Part shown: positions 1 to 6,870 of the stretch, piece by piece | Position numbering within the stretch: position 1 is the stretch's first letter | Layout of the letters: each line of letters opens with the position of its first letter | NCBI RefSeq assembly: GCF_035961655.1 | Contig: NZ_CP108393.1 | Coordinates: 4,917,001 to 4,981,000 of the forward strand | DNA length: 64,000 nt | Direction: 5' to 3' | DNA from: Streptomyces sp. NBC_01317 | GTDB lineage: Bacteria > Actinomycetota > Actinomycetes > Streptomycetales > Streptomycetaceae | Notes under the pieces: generated by a model | The model's input: only the letters and a program-made list of their open reading frames with translations | Told to the model about the DNA's origin: nothing | The model's database searches: none | Position numbers and translations under genes: made by a program

Positions 1-655
1 GCAGCCGTACGTGTTGTCTGCGGGCGTCGCCCTGGAAGAACTCCACCTCGTCCGGCACCAGTACGTACCCCGTCCAGGACCGGGCCTCGGGCGCCGGATC
101 GTGTCCGGCCCGCTCCCACGCGTCCTCGCTCATCCGCGCCAACTGCTCCAGGGAGCCGAGGACTTCGCTCTGGCGCCCCACCAGCGCGGCGGCCAGCGCG
201 CCCTTCGATCTGGCCCGCAGATCCGCCCGGGTCTCCGCCGCGTCGGCCGTCGCCACCGCCCCTCGGAGCCGTACCGCACGGCCCTGCGCCGCCCAGTAGA
301 AGCCGAGCGCGGCCTCGGGCCGGGCGGCCAGCTGGCGGCCCTTGGCGCTGGTCACGTGGGTCGCGAAGTGCCAGCCCCGTACATCCGCGTCGTGCAGCAT
401 CAGGGTCCGCACGTCGGGCCGGCCCCGCTCGTCGGCGGTCGCGAGGGTCATCGTGTGGGGCTCGGGCTGGCCCGCCGCCACCGCCTCGGCGAACCACCGG
501 TGGAAGAGGGGCAGCGGTTCGCCGGGTGCGGTGGCGGGGTCGAAGGCGGGCAGCTCGGTGTCCCAGACGCGCTGGGCGCGCAACAGCGCACGGAAGGCCT
601 CCTGCCGGCGCTCGCCCCGGCGCTCGTCCTGGCCCTCGCCTCGTTCGTCGTCCAT
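1..655 (-). CDS. Pyridoxamine 5'-phosphate oxidase family protein (partial, runs off left edge)
   Basis: FMN-dependent split-barrel oxidase family; the classical member makes pyridoxal 5'-phosphate from PNP/PMP in the cytoplasm. The reading starts at the ATG at 655 (MDDERGEGQDERR) and continues past the edge. Seen in sequence: an N-terminal helix ending PLFHRWFAEAVAAGQPEP, the strand pair MTLATADERGRPDVRTLMLHD typical of the PNPOx fold, then a stretch with SAKGRQLAARPEAALGFYW that matches the FMN/phosphate-contacting region, and SWTGYVLVPDEVEFFQGD near the visible end, which resembles the conserved C-terminal part of PdxH-like proteins. About 218 residues are visible, so only a short C-terminus is missing. 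Whether it is a true PdxH or a paralogue cannot be decided here. Confidence 0.85.
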   Translation of the reverse strand, partial: MDDERGEGQDERRGERRQEAFRALLRAQRVWDTELPAFDPATAPGEPLPLFHRWFAEAVAAGQPEPHTMTLATADERGRPDVRTLMLHDADVRGWHFATHVTSAKGRQLAARPEAALGFYWAAQGRAVRLRGAVATADAAETRADLRARSKGALAAALVGRQSEVLGSLEQLARMSEDAWERAGHDPAPEARSWTGYVLVPDEVEFFQGDARRQHVRL

Positions 656-1070
656 GCACGCCATTCAACCCGGCCGCCTCCACCCCCCGGCGGCACCGCG
701 CCCAACTGCTTCGCCGGCCGCGACGACCTCTCACTCAGGCCGGCGGCCCTATCTACGAGCGGCCGCGCCCCGGCAACGCGACGCCGGCCGTCATGGCCGA
801 GGGACCCGCCACCCGTGCGTGGCTGGTGGAGCTGGTGCAAGAGGGGGAGGTGGTGGAACGGGTCACCGCGTTGCGTACGGGCTACCGCGCCCTGCTCGAA
901 ATGCGGCTGGAACCCACCCGCACGCGGGCGCGCTGCTCGCCGCGCTGGTGGAACGGTTGCTTCCCGCCGATACGGCCTGACGCCGCCACGCACGCACGGA
1001 CCGATGCCGCCGTACGGCCTGGCATTCGCCCCCACACGGCCTGACCTCCGCCCCCTCCTGGGACGGGAGC
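656..1070. other. Intergenic region, possible decayed small gene
   Basis: No intact gene is convincing here. From the ATG at 793 a plus-strand reading begins MAEGPATRAWLVELVQEGE and looks protein-like for about 40 codons. It then loses sense, while another frame of the same strand gives ALLAALVERLLPADTA and a stop at 980. A single-base frameshift near 930 would join the two into a ~62-residue protein. This may be a broken small gene or a chance reading. Confidence 0.3.
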
Positions 1071-1113
1071 GCCGGCGGGGATCAGAGGATCAGTCGTCTG
1101 ATCCGCCGCCGGC
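1071..1113. terminator. Hairpin downstream of the TetR gene
   Basis: Inverted repeat GCCGGCGGGGATCAGA ... TCTGATCCGCCGCCGGC around a 10-nt loop, with one unpaired base in the stem. It lies about 90 bp beyond the stop codon of the minus-strand TetR gene, with no T-tract, as is usual in Streptomyces terminators. Confidence 0.6.
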
Positions 1114-1202
1114 GTGACAGGACGGGGAGACGGGGAAAACAGGGGAAGTGGGGCACGCCCGTGCCGTGCCCGCCGGCCGCTGCGCCGGCTCGCGCGGCGC
1201 GA

Positions 1203-1850
1203 TTACTTCGTGGGCTTCCTGCCGGTGATGCCGAGGTGCACCAACAGCGCCAGGTTCGGCTTCAGTTCGGCCTGCTTCACACCCCAGCCCTGGAAGCTCT
1301 TCTGGTGCGAGGCCACCGAGGCCAGCAGGACGACCAGGGAACCGGCCAGCGCCGCCGGGCTGACGTCCTTGTCCACCCGGCCCTTGGACTGGAGCTCCTT
1401 CACGGAATCCGTAAGGGAGTTGGTGACGGAGTTGAGGACCTTCATGCGGATCTTGTTGAACCGCTTGTCCCCCTCCGCGGCGCCCAGATCGACGACCCTC
1501 AGGATCGCGTCGTGCTTGCGCCAGAAGTCGAGGAAACCTTCCACCAGATCTTCCGATGTCTGCCAGCCGGCCTTGCCGGCCCAGGAGCGGCCGGAGACCA
1601 GTCCGGTCAACCCGGTGCCCTCCTTGGCCATTTCCTCGGCGATTTCGAGGACGGCGCCCTCGACATCCGGGAAGTATTGGTAGAAGGTCGCAGGTGAAGT
1701 CCCCGCCTTCCGGGCGACGTCGATGACTTTGACGTCCCGGTACGGCGAGGAGCTGAGCATCTCGCTGAGGCAGTCGAGCAGCTTCTGCCGCGTCGCCTGG
1801 CCGCGTCGACCAGCCACGCGGCCGTCGACGGTGCGTACTTGTCCTGTCAT
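1203..1850 (-). CDS. TetR family transcriptional regulator
   Basis: 215-residue one-component DNA-binding regulator. The N-terminal helix-turn-helix is clear (RQKLLDCLSEMLSSSPYRDVKVIDVARKAGTSPATFYQYF, residues ~20-60), followed by an all-helical ligand/dimer domain with VEGFLDFWRKHDAILRVVDLGAAEGD. The start is the ATG at 1850. Ligand and targets are unknown. It sits one gene away from the afsK locus and points away from it. From memory a TetR gene occupies the same place next to afsK in S. coelicolor, so it may be a conserved neighbour of this switch; that link is inference. Confidence 0.85.
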   Translation of the reverse strand: MTGQVRTVDGRVAGRRGQATRQKLLDCLSEMLSSSPYRDVKVIDVARKAGTSPATFYQYFPDVEGAVLEIAEEMAKEGTGLTGLVSGRSWAGKAGWQTSEDLVEGFLDFWRKHDAILRVVDLGAAEGDKRFNKIRMKVLNSVTNSLTDSVKELQSKGRVDKDVSPAALAGSLVVLLASVASHQKSFQGWGVKQAELKPNLALLVHLGITGRKPTK

Positions 1851-2007
1851 GCCGTCAGCTTACCGACGGGTGATCTGAGCGCGATTTGACCGACTGCAAA
1901 TGGGGAACCACCCCTTCCGCGTACGGGTCCCCAGGGGTCCGCCCGGGTTCGTATGGCTCCGGAAGTGCTTCGGAACCAGATCGGCACCACCCCGCCCGCC
2001 AATAGTG

Positions 2008-2041
2008 TTATCAACAGCCTGTGGACAACTTCGGTGGACAA
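2008..2041. promoter_or_regulatory. Cluster of three DnaA-box-like 9-mers
   Basis: Within 34 bp there are three DnaA-box-like sites: TTATCAACA at 2008-2016 (one base from the E. coli box TTATCCACA), TGTGGACAA at 2020-2028 (complement TTGTCCACA, the Streptomyces consensus) and GGTGGACAA at 2033-2041 (complement TTGTCCACC). They lie between the TetR gene and the VOC gene. No dnaA/dnaN is nearby, so this is not oriC. Confidence 0.45.
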
Positions 2042-2190
2042 CTTTGGTGCGCGATCCAAGCGCCCACAGGGGTGATGTCATCTTAATGGCTCATATGTTC
2101 TATTTTCCTGGCCTGCGCCCCGCCCCGTAGCGCCTTAACTTGGCTGTGACGGGCACCACACGCGGAAGGCGCACGGAAGGATCCTGGCTC

Positions 2191-3099
2191 ATGGCCGCAT
2201 TCGCGGAAGGCACGCCGTGCTGGGTGGATGTGTCGCTTCCCGACCTGGAGGCGGGCAAGCGCTTCTACGGAGAGCTGTTCGGCTGGACCTTCGGCGACGA
2301 CGGTGACGAAGGCGGCGGCAGTGGCGGCAGTGGCGAAGGCGGCGGCGGCGAAGGCACTCCCGCCCCCGGGCGCTACGCGGAAGCCTTCAGCGACGGGAAG
2401 CGCGTGGCCGGCCTCACCGCCAAGCGCGACGGCCGCATGCCGACCGTCTGGGGCGTCTACTTCGCCACCCCCGACGCCGCCGCCCTCAGCCGTACGATCA
2501 CGGCCGCGGGCGGCCAGATGGTGCGCGAGCCGATGTCGCTGGGCGTGCTCGGCGTCGTGGCGCTGGCGGCGGACCCGGCCGGCGCCGTCTTCGGCCTCTG
2601 GCAGACGGGGGACAACACGGGCTTCGAGAAGAAGGGCCTGCCGGGATCCTTCTGCTGGACCGAGGTCTACACCCGCGACAAGGCGAGCGTGGACCCCTTC
2701 TACGAGACCGTCTTCGGCTTCCGGGGCACGGACGTGTCCGACGACGCGGTGGACTTCCGCATGTGGTCCCCGGCCGGTACGGAACCGGGCCCGGACACCG
2801 CGATCGGCGGCCGCAGCGTGATCACCGACGCCTTCCCGGTGGAGATGCCGGGCCACTTCCTCAGCTACTTCGCGGTGGCCGACTGCGACGCGACGGCCGC
2901 CGCCGTCGTCCGGCTCGGCGGCCGGGTGACGGCCCCGCCGTTCGACATCGAGTACGGGCGGATGGCGGTGTTCAACGACAACCAGGGCGCGTCCTTCGCC
3001 GTACTGGAGGAACCGGAAGAGAAGCCGGACCCCGGGGCGGGGACGCAGGAAAGCGAAGAGAGCGCGGAGAGCGACGAGGAAGCGGAGCAATCGGCGTAA
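2191..3099 (+). CDS. VOC (glyoxalase-fold) protein upstream of afsK; candidate AfsK-binding protein
   Basis: 302-residue protein with two vicinal-oxygen-chelate (glyoxalase/bleomycin-resistance) modules. The first starts GTPCWVDVSLPDLEAGKRFYGELFGWTF, the second GSFCWTEVYTRDKASVDPFYETVFGF. A low-complexity Gly/Ser/Glu insert (residues ~35-55) splits the first module, and the C-terminus is an acidic tail rich in Glu. The ATG at 2191 is chosen because GGAAGGA precedes it; an in-frame start 17 codons upstream has no ribosome-binding site. It is co-directional with afsK, 138 bp ahead of that start. The S. coelicolor AfsK inhibitor KbpA is, from memory, encoded next to afsK and of similar size, so this may be its orthologue (inference). 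It could otherwise be an ordinary dioxygenase-fold protein. Confidence 0.75.
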   Translation: MAAFAEGTPCWVDVSLPDLEAGKRFYGELFGWTFGDDGDEGGGSGGSGEGGGGEGTPAPGRYAEAFSDGKRVAGLTAKRDGRMPTVWGVYFATPDAAALSRTITAAGGQMVREPMSLGVLGVVALAADPAGAVFGLWQTGDNTGFEKKGLPGSFCWTEVYTRDKASVDPFYETVFGFRGTDVSDDAVDFRMWSPAGTEPGPDTAIGGRSVITDAFPVEMPGHFLSYFAVADCDATAAAVVRLGGRVTAPPFDIEYGRMAVFNDNQGASFAVLEEPEEKPDPGAGTQESEESAESDEEAEQSA

Positions 3100-3237
3100 G
3101 CGCGGGGCACACGTGGTGTCCGGATCGCGGTAGGACACTCCGATCCGCCCCCGGGTTCGCAACCGATGCCTCCGACAGGAAGAATCAGGGGGCACGGGGC
3201 CGTACCTTTGTGGCCCGTACGGGGAGGTGGCAGGCAA

Positions 3238-5694
3238 GTGGAGCAGCTGACGCAGCACGACCCGAGGCGTATCGGCCCTTTCGAGGTGCTGGGACGGCTC
3301 GGTGCCGGCGGCATGGGGCTGGTCTATCTCGCGCGTTCGGCATCGGGACGCCGGGTCGCGATCAAGACGGTCCGTACCGAACTTGCCGAGGACCAGCTGT
3401 TCCGGGTCCGCTTCACGCGTGAGGTGGAGGCCGCCCGCGCCGTCAGCGGGTTCTACACCGCCGCCGTCGTGGACGCCGACCCCCGGGCCGCCGTGCCCTG
3501 GCTGGCCACCGCCTACGTACCGGCGCCCTCGCTGGAAGAAATAGTGAATGAGTGCGGTCCGATGCCGGCCCAGGCGGTGCGCTGGCTGGCGGCGGGGATC
3601 GCCGAGGCGCTCCAGTCCATCCACGGCGCCAATCTGGTCCACCGTGACATGAAGCCCTCCAACGTCCTGGTGGTGGAGGACGGCCCGCGCGTCATCGACT
3701 TCGGGATCGCCTCCGGTGTCTCCAACACCCGGCTGACCATGACCAACGTCGCCGTCGGCACCCCCGCGTACATGTCGCCCGAGCAGGCCAGGGACTCACG
3801 CAGTGTCACGGGCGCCAGCGACATCTTCTCGCTCGGCTCGACCCTCGTCTTCGCCGCGACCGGGCACGCGCCCTACCACGGCGGCAATCCGGTCGAGACG
3901 GTCTTCATGCTGCTGCGCGAGGGCCCGGACCTGGAGGGCCTGCCGGACGAGCTGAGACCCCTCATCGACTCCTGCATGCAGATGGACGCCACCCGCCGCC
4001 CCTCGCCCGCCGACCTCCAGGCCCAGCTGGCGCCGCACCTCTTCGCCTCGGGCAGCGACGACAGCGGTACGGCGTCCGCGTGGCTGCCGGATCTCGCCAC
4101 GGCCATGATCGAGCGCCGGAGGGCGGGCGGGCGCGGCCCCGCTCCCGTACCGGCGGTACGGCCTCCGGCGCCCGTGCTGCCGCCCCCGCCGCCCCGTCCG
4201 CCGCACCACCCGGAGTGGCAGTCCGCCCGGCGCCAGGGCAACGACCCGCGCGGCGGTGGCGGGACCCGCCCGGCCCCGCCCGCGTCCTTCCCGGCGGGGC
4301 AGTCGCCGCAGTCCCCTCAGTCTCCGCAGTCCCCGGCCGCCGCCGGTCCGGTACGGCTCGCGGGCTCGCCCGTGCCGATCGGGCCGGGCCCCCGGGTCGC
4401 GGACGCGCGCGGCGCGGTGGCCGCCGAAGCGGGCCCCGCCACCGGCTGGATCCGCCCGCCCGCCGGCCTCACCGTCGCCGGCGCGGAGAGCGTCACCAGC
4501 CCGGTCGTCCCGCCGGTCCCGGCGCCCGCGCAGGCGCCGGACGGCGCGCCGGGGCGCTGGCGCCCCTGGCGGTTCCGGATGTCGAACGACGTCTGGGGCA
4601 CCCCCGTCGTCGACGGCGATCTGCTGTACGTGACGTCGTTCGAGGTCCACGCGCTGGACGTGGGCAGCGGGCGCCGGCAGTTCAAGACACGGGACGTGGC
4701 CTGGGCGATGGCCGTGGCCGGGGGCCGTATCCACGCCTCGGACGGGCCGACGCTGTACGCCCTCGACGGCCAGGACGGCAGCGAGCGCTGGCGCCTCCAG
4801 ACCGACGCCTGGGTGTACTCCCTCAAGGTCGACCGGGGCACGGTCGTCACCGGCACGCGCGGGGGCGGCGTACAGGCCTGGGACGCGGCCGGCGGGCAGA
4901 AGCTGTGGGAGACGTCCGGTGCCCAGACGGACTTCGAGACGCCGGAGGCCGGTCCGGCCGTCTTCGACGACACGGTGTACGTGTGGCAGGACGCCCGGCT
5001 GCGGGCGCTCGACGCGCGCTCCGGCGCGGAGCGCTGGTCGTACCCCGTCGGCGACGCCGCGTCCTGCGGGGGTGTGCCGGTACGGGTCAGGCCCGCGCCG
5101 GACGGGCGGCTGTACGTCTCCGCAGGGACGCGCGTGCTCGCGATCGACATCGTCAGCGGCCGGGTCCACTGGCACTTCGAGGCCCCCGCGGTCTTCCTCT
5201 CGCCCCCGGCCTTCGCGCCGGGGCCCGCGGTGACGGGCGGCGGGGTGTACCTCGCGGACTACCTCGGTACGGTGTACGCGCTCGACGCCGCGAACGGCAA
5301 GGACCGCTGGCGCATCGCCACGGAGTCCCGCCAGTCCATCGAGCCGGTGCTGGTGGCGGACGGCAACGTCCACGTCGGCAGCGGCAGCGCGCTCTACACG
5401 CTCGACGCGGTGACGGGCACGCCCAAGTGGCGGTTCGCGGCGGGCGGCGAGGTGATCGGAGCTCCGGTCGTCGCCGACGGCCGACTCCACTTCGGCTCGG
5501 CGGACCACGTGCTGTACACGCTGGACGCGAGCGGCGGCCAGCTGCGCTGGAAGCTGGCGACGGGCGGCGAGATCACCGGGTCGCCGGTGGCGCGGCGGGG
5601 TGTGGTGTACGCGTGCAGCAAGGACCGCTGCGTGTACGCGCTGGACGCGGTGAAGGGGACGGCCACCGGGCGCGGGGGTGGCGGGGCGCGGTAG
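3238..5694 (+). CDS. afsK: Serine/threonine protein kinase AfsK with PQQ-type beta-propeller
   Basis: Eukaryotic-type kinase that phosphorylates the global regulator AfsR in Streptomyces. The GTG at 3238 is chosen (VEQLTQHDPRRIGPFEVLG) because GGGGAGG lies just upstream and it matches the known AfsK N-terminus; this gives 818 residues against about 800 in S. coelicolor. Kinase domain ~13-270: glycine loop GRLGAGGMGLVYLA, VAIK with Lys-43, HRDMKPSN with Asp-137, DFG at 154-156, activation loop LTMTNVAVGTPAYMSPEQ that holds the likely autophosphorylated Thr. A Pro-rich linker (~300-430) follows, then a C-terminal sensor of repeated YALDAxxGxxRW blades (~440-815), a PQQ-like propeller. There is no transmembrane helix, consistent with a peripheral membrane or cytoplasmic kinase. 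Its substrate gene afsR lies 1.2 kb downstream on the other strand. Confidence 0.95.
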   Translation: MEQLTQHDPRRIGPFEVLGRLGAGGMGLVYLARSASGRRVAIKTVRTELAEDQLFRVRFTREVEAARAVSGFYTAAVVDADPRAAVPWLATAYVPAPSLEEIVNECGPMPAQAVRWLAAGIAEALQSIHGANLVHRDMKPSNVLVVEDGPRVIDFGIASGVSNTRLTMTNVAVGTPAYMSPEQARDSRSVTGASDIFSLGSTLVFAATGHAPYHGGNPVETVFMLLREGPDLEGLPDELRPLIDSCMQMDATRRPSPADLQAQLAPHLFASGSDDSGTASAWLPDLATAMIERRRAGGRGPAPVPAVRPPAPVLPPPPPRPPHHPEWQSARRQGNDPRGGGGTRPAPPASFPAGQSPQSPQSPQSPAAAGPVRLAGSPVPIGPGPRVADARGAVAAEAGPATGWIRPPAGLTVAGAESVTSPVVPPVPAPAQAPDGAPGRWRPWRFRMSNDVWGTPVVDGDLLYVTSFEVHALDVGSGRRQFKTRDVAWAMAVAGGRIHASDGPTLYALDGQDGSERWRLQTDAWVYSLKVDRGTVVTGTRGGGVQAWDAAGGQKLWETSGAQTDFETPEAGPAVFDDTVYVWQDARLRALDARSGAERWSYPVGDAASCGGVPVRVRPAPDGRLYVSAGTRVLAIDIVSGRVHWHFEAPAVFLSPPAFAPGPAVTGGGVYLADYLGTVYALDAANGKDRWRIATESRQSIEPVLVADGNVHVGSGSALYTLDAVTGTPKWRFAAGGEVIGAPVVADGRLHFGSADHVLYTLDASGGQLRWKLATGGEITGSPVARRGVVYACSKDRCVYALDAVKGTATGRGGGGAR

Positions 5695-5738
5695 CGTCGG
5701 TGTCGATCCATGAGCGACAACGGGGGAGAGAAACGGAC

Positions 5739-6284
5739 TTGATACGTCGACGTCTGAAATTCGCGGCGGTGCTGGTCGCGGTGGTCCTGGCTCTGACGGG
5801 CTTCTCGTCGGGCCACGGAAGCAAGAGCGGCAAGAGCAAGGGGTCGGGCGGCGGCGGGGGAGGCTGCTCCAACTCCAAGAAGAGCAACGGTTCTTCGTAC
5901 AACGGATCCGACTCGGACTACGACTCGGACTCCGGCACCGACGCGGACTACTCGTCGGGCGACTCGTACACGAGCGCCCCGACCGCCGGGGCGACCTCGG
6001 GAAGCGACGTCGTGGCCGAGGTGGTCACCTGCGTCCGCAAGGCCAAGGGCAAGCGGAAGGCCGTCACGTACGCGACGGTACGGGTCCAGGCCCCGACCGG
6101 CACCACCGCGACCTACGAGGTCGACGTGGACTTCCGGGGCGCGACGGGCGCCGTACTGGACAACGCGGACACCGAAGTCACCCTGGACAGCGGCGAGTCC
6201 ACGACGGTACGGGTCCGCATGGAGAGCCCGAAGGTGGTCAGGAACGTCACCGACTGCGCGGCGACGGCACGCGTCGCGAGCTGA
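5739..6284 (+). CDS. Small secreted Ser/Asp-rich protein downstream of afsK
   Basis: 181-residue exported protein of unknown function. A TTG start at 5739 is preferred: GGGGGAG stands at 5721-5727 and the product then opens with a compact signal peptide (IRRRLKFAAVLVAVVLALTG). After it come a Lys/Ser/Gly stretch, an unusual run of Ser-Asp-Tyr (SDSDYDSDSGTDADYSSGD) and a C-terminal beta-rich domain (~90-180) with two cysteines (VVTCVRK and VTDCAA) that may form a disulfide. There is no lipobox. It begins 44 bp after afsK and is probably co-transcribed. An in-frame GTG at 5700 is the alternative start. A gene of this kind sits between afsK and afsS in related genomes (from memory). Confidence 0.7.
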   Translation: MIRRRLKFAAVLVAVVLALTGFSSGHGSKSGKSKGSGGGGGGCSNSKKSNGSSYNGSDSDYDSDSGTDADYSSGDSYTSAPTAGATSGSDVVAEVVTCVRKAKGKRKAVTYATVRVQAPTGTTATYEVDVDFRGATGAVLDNADTEVTLDSGESTTVRVRMESPKVVRNVTDCAATARVAS

Positions 6285-6293
6285 GGCATGACT

Positions 6294-6322
6294 GAGGGGC
6301 CGGGCGACCCGCCCGGCCCCTC
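6294..6322. terminator. Terminator hairpin after the afsK operon
   Basis: Perfect 12-bp stem GAGGGGCCGGGC / GCCCGGCCCCTC with a 5-nt loop, 9 bp beyond the stop of the secreted-protein gene. It faces afsS, which converges from the other strand. Confidence 0.8.
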
Positions 6323-6379
6323 GGCCGTCGTATGTGAAGCGCCGTGCAAGAAACGCTGTGCAAGAAGCGTCGTGCAAGA

Positions 6380-6420
6380 AGCGGCCGCGGCGGCTCCCCC
6401 TCCGCGCCGCCGCGGCCGCT
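6380..6420. terminator. Second hairpin, downstream of afsS
   Basis: Perfect 15-bp inverted repeat AGCGGCCGCGGCGGC ... GCCGCCGCGGCCGCT around an 11-nt loop, 25 bp beyond the afsS stop codon. It most likely ends afsS transcription. Just left of it, 6341-6379 holds three near-copies of GTGCAAGAARCG, a short tandem repeat of unknown meaning. Confidence 0.75.
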
Positions 6421-6444
6421 CCTCCCCCGTCGTGGTCGTTCAGC

Positions 6445-6657
6445 TCACGGCTTCGGCGGCGGGGAGGACGCGTGGTTGTCCATCGTGGTGATCTCTTCAC
6501 CCGAGGCGTGGTTGTCGAGCGTGGCGATGTCGCCCGCGGCGACCGGCTGCGGCTTCGGCGTGGTGGTCGTGCCGCCCACCTCCGCGCCCGACGCGTGGTT
6601 GTCGAGTGGCTTCAGGCCGTCCACAGGCTTCTTGGCAGGCTTCGTAACGTCGCTCAT
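6445..6657 (-). CDS. afsS: AfsS, small sigma-factor-like activator of secondary metabolism
   Basis: 70-residue protein with three copies of the AfsS signature: PLDNHASG, TLDNHASGEE and TMDNHASS. These repeats and the position next to afsR identify it as AfsS (63 residues in S. coelicolor), a small protein whose expression raises antibiotic production and stress gene expression. The ATG at 6657 is preceded by GGGGAG at a good distance; a TTG three codons upstream is not needed. It is transcribed toward the afsK operon and away from afsR, with a 213-bp gap to the afsR stop that contains an AfsR-type operator and a leader hairpin. Transcription is therefore expected to depend on AfsR, as in S. 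coelicolor. Confidence 0.93.
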   Translation of the reverse strand: MSDVTKPAKKPVDGLKPLDNHASGAEVGGTTTTPKPQPVAAGDIATLDNHASGEEITTMDNHASSPPPKP

Positions 6658-6700
6658 CGTCGTCAACTCCCCTATCTGTCTTGATACATGATCAAGGACG

Positions 6701-6736
6701 CCCGACCGACAATTCCCCCGGGGACTGTCGGTCGGG
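6701..6736. promoter_or_regulatory. Perfect hairpin in the afsS leader
   Basis: Perfect 11-bp inverted repeat CCCGACCGACA / TGTCGGTCGGG with a 14-nt loop, between the AfsR operator and the afsS start. A second small palindrome, CTTGAT-N5-ATCAAG (6680-6696), lies next to the afsS ribosome-binding site. Both would fall in the afsS 5' leader, so attenuation or protein binding is possible. The larger one could also terminate afsR read-through. Confidence 0.55.
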
Positions 6737-6830
6737 CTCCCGTAGCCGTTCCGCAGAAGTGGCCCGGCTTCCCCCCCATCGACCGTCTGCCCCCCGACGC
6801 GACGGTTCGATGGGCGTAAGACTGCCGTGC

Positions 6831-6852
6831 GCCGATAAACGAACGATGAACG
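6831..6852 (-). promoter_or_regulatory. AfsR-type operator upstream of afsS
   Basis: On the minus strand two 11-bp direct repeats are adjacent: CGTTCATCGTT then CGTTTATCGGC. Direct 11-bp repeats of this kind are the known AfsR (and overlapping PhoP) target at the afsS promoter of S. coelicolor. The site starts 174 bp upstream of the afsS ATG and 19 bp after the afsR stop codon. Confidence 0.75.
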
Positions 6853-6870
6853 AGCCCAGTGATCTTGACC

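Noticed and set aside
2008..2041. Chromosomal replication origin
   Set aside because: Only three box-like sites and no dnaA, dnaN or gyr genes; Streptomyces oriC has many more boxes between dnaA and dnaN.
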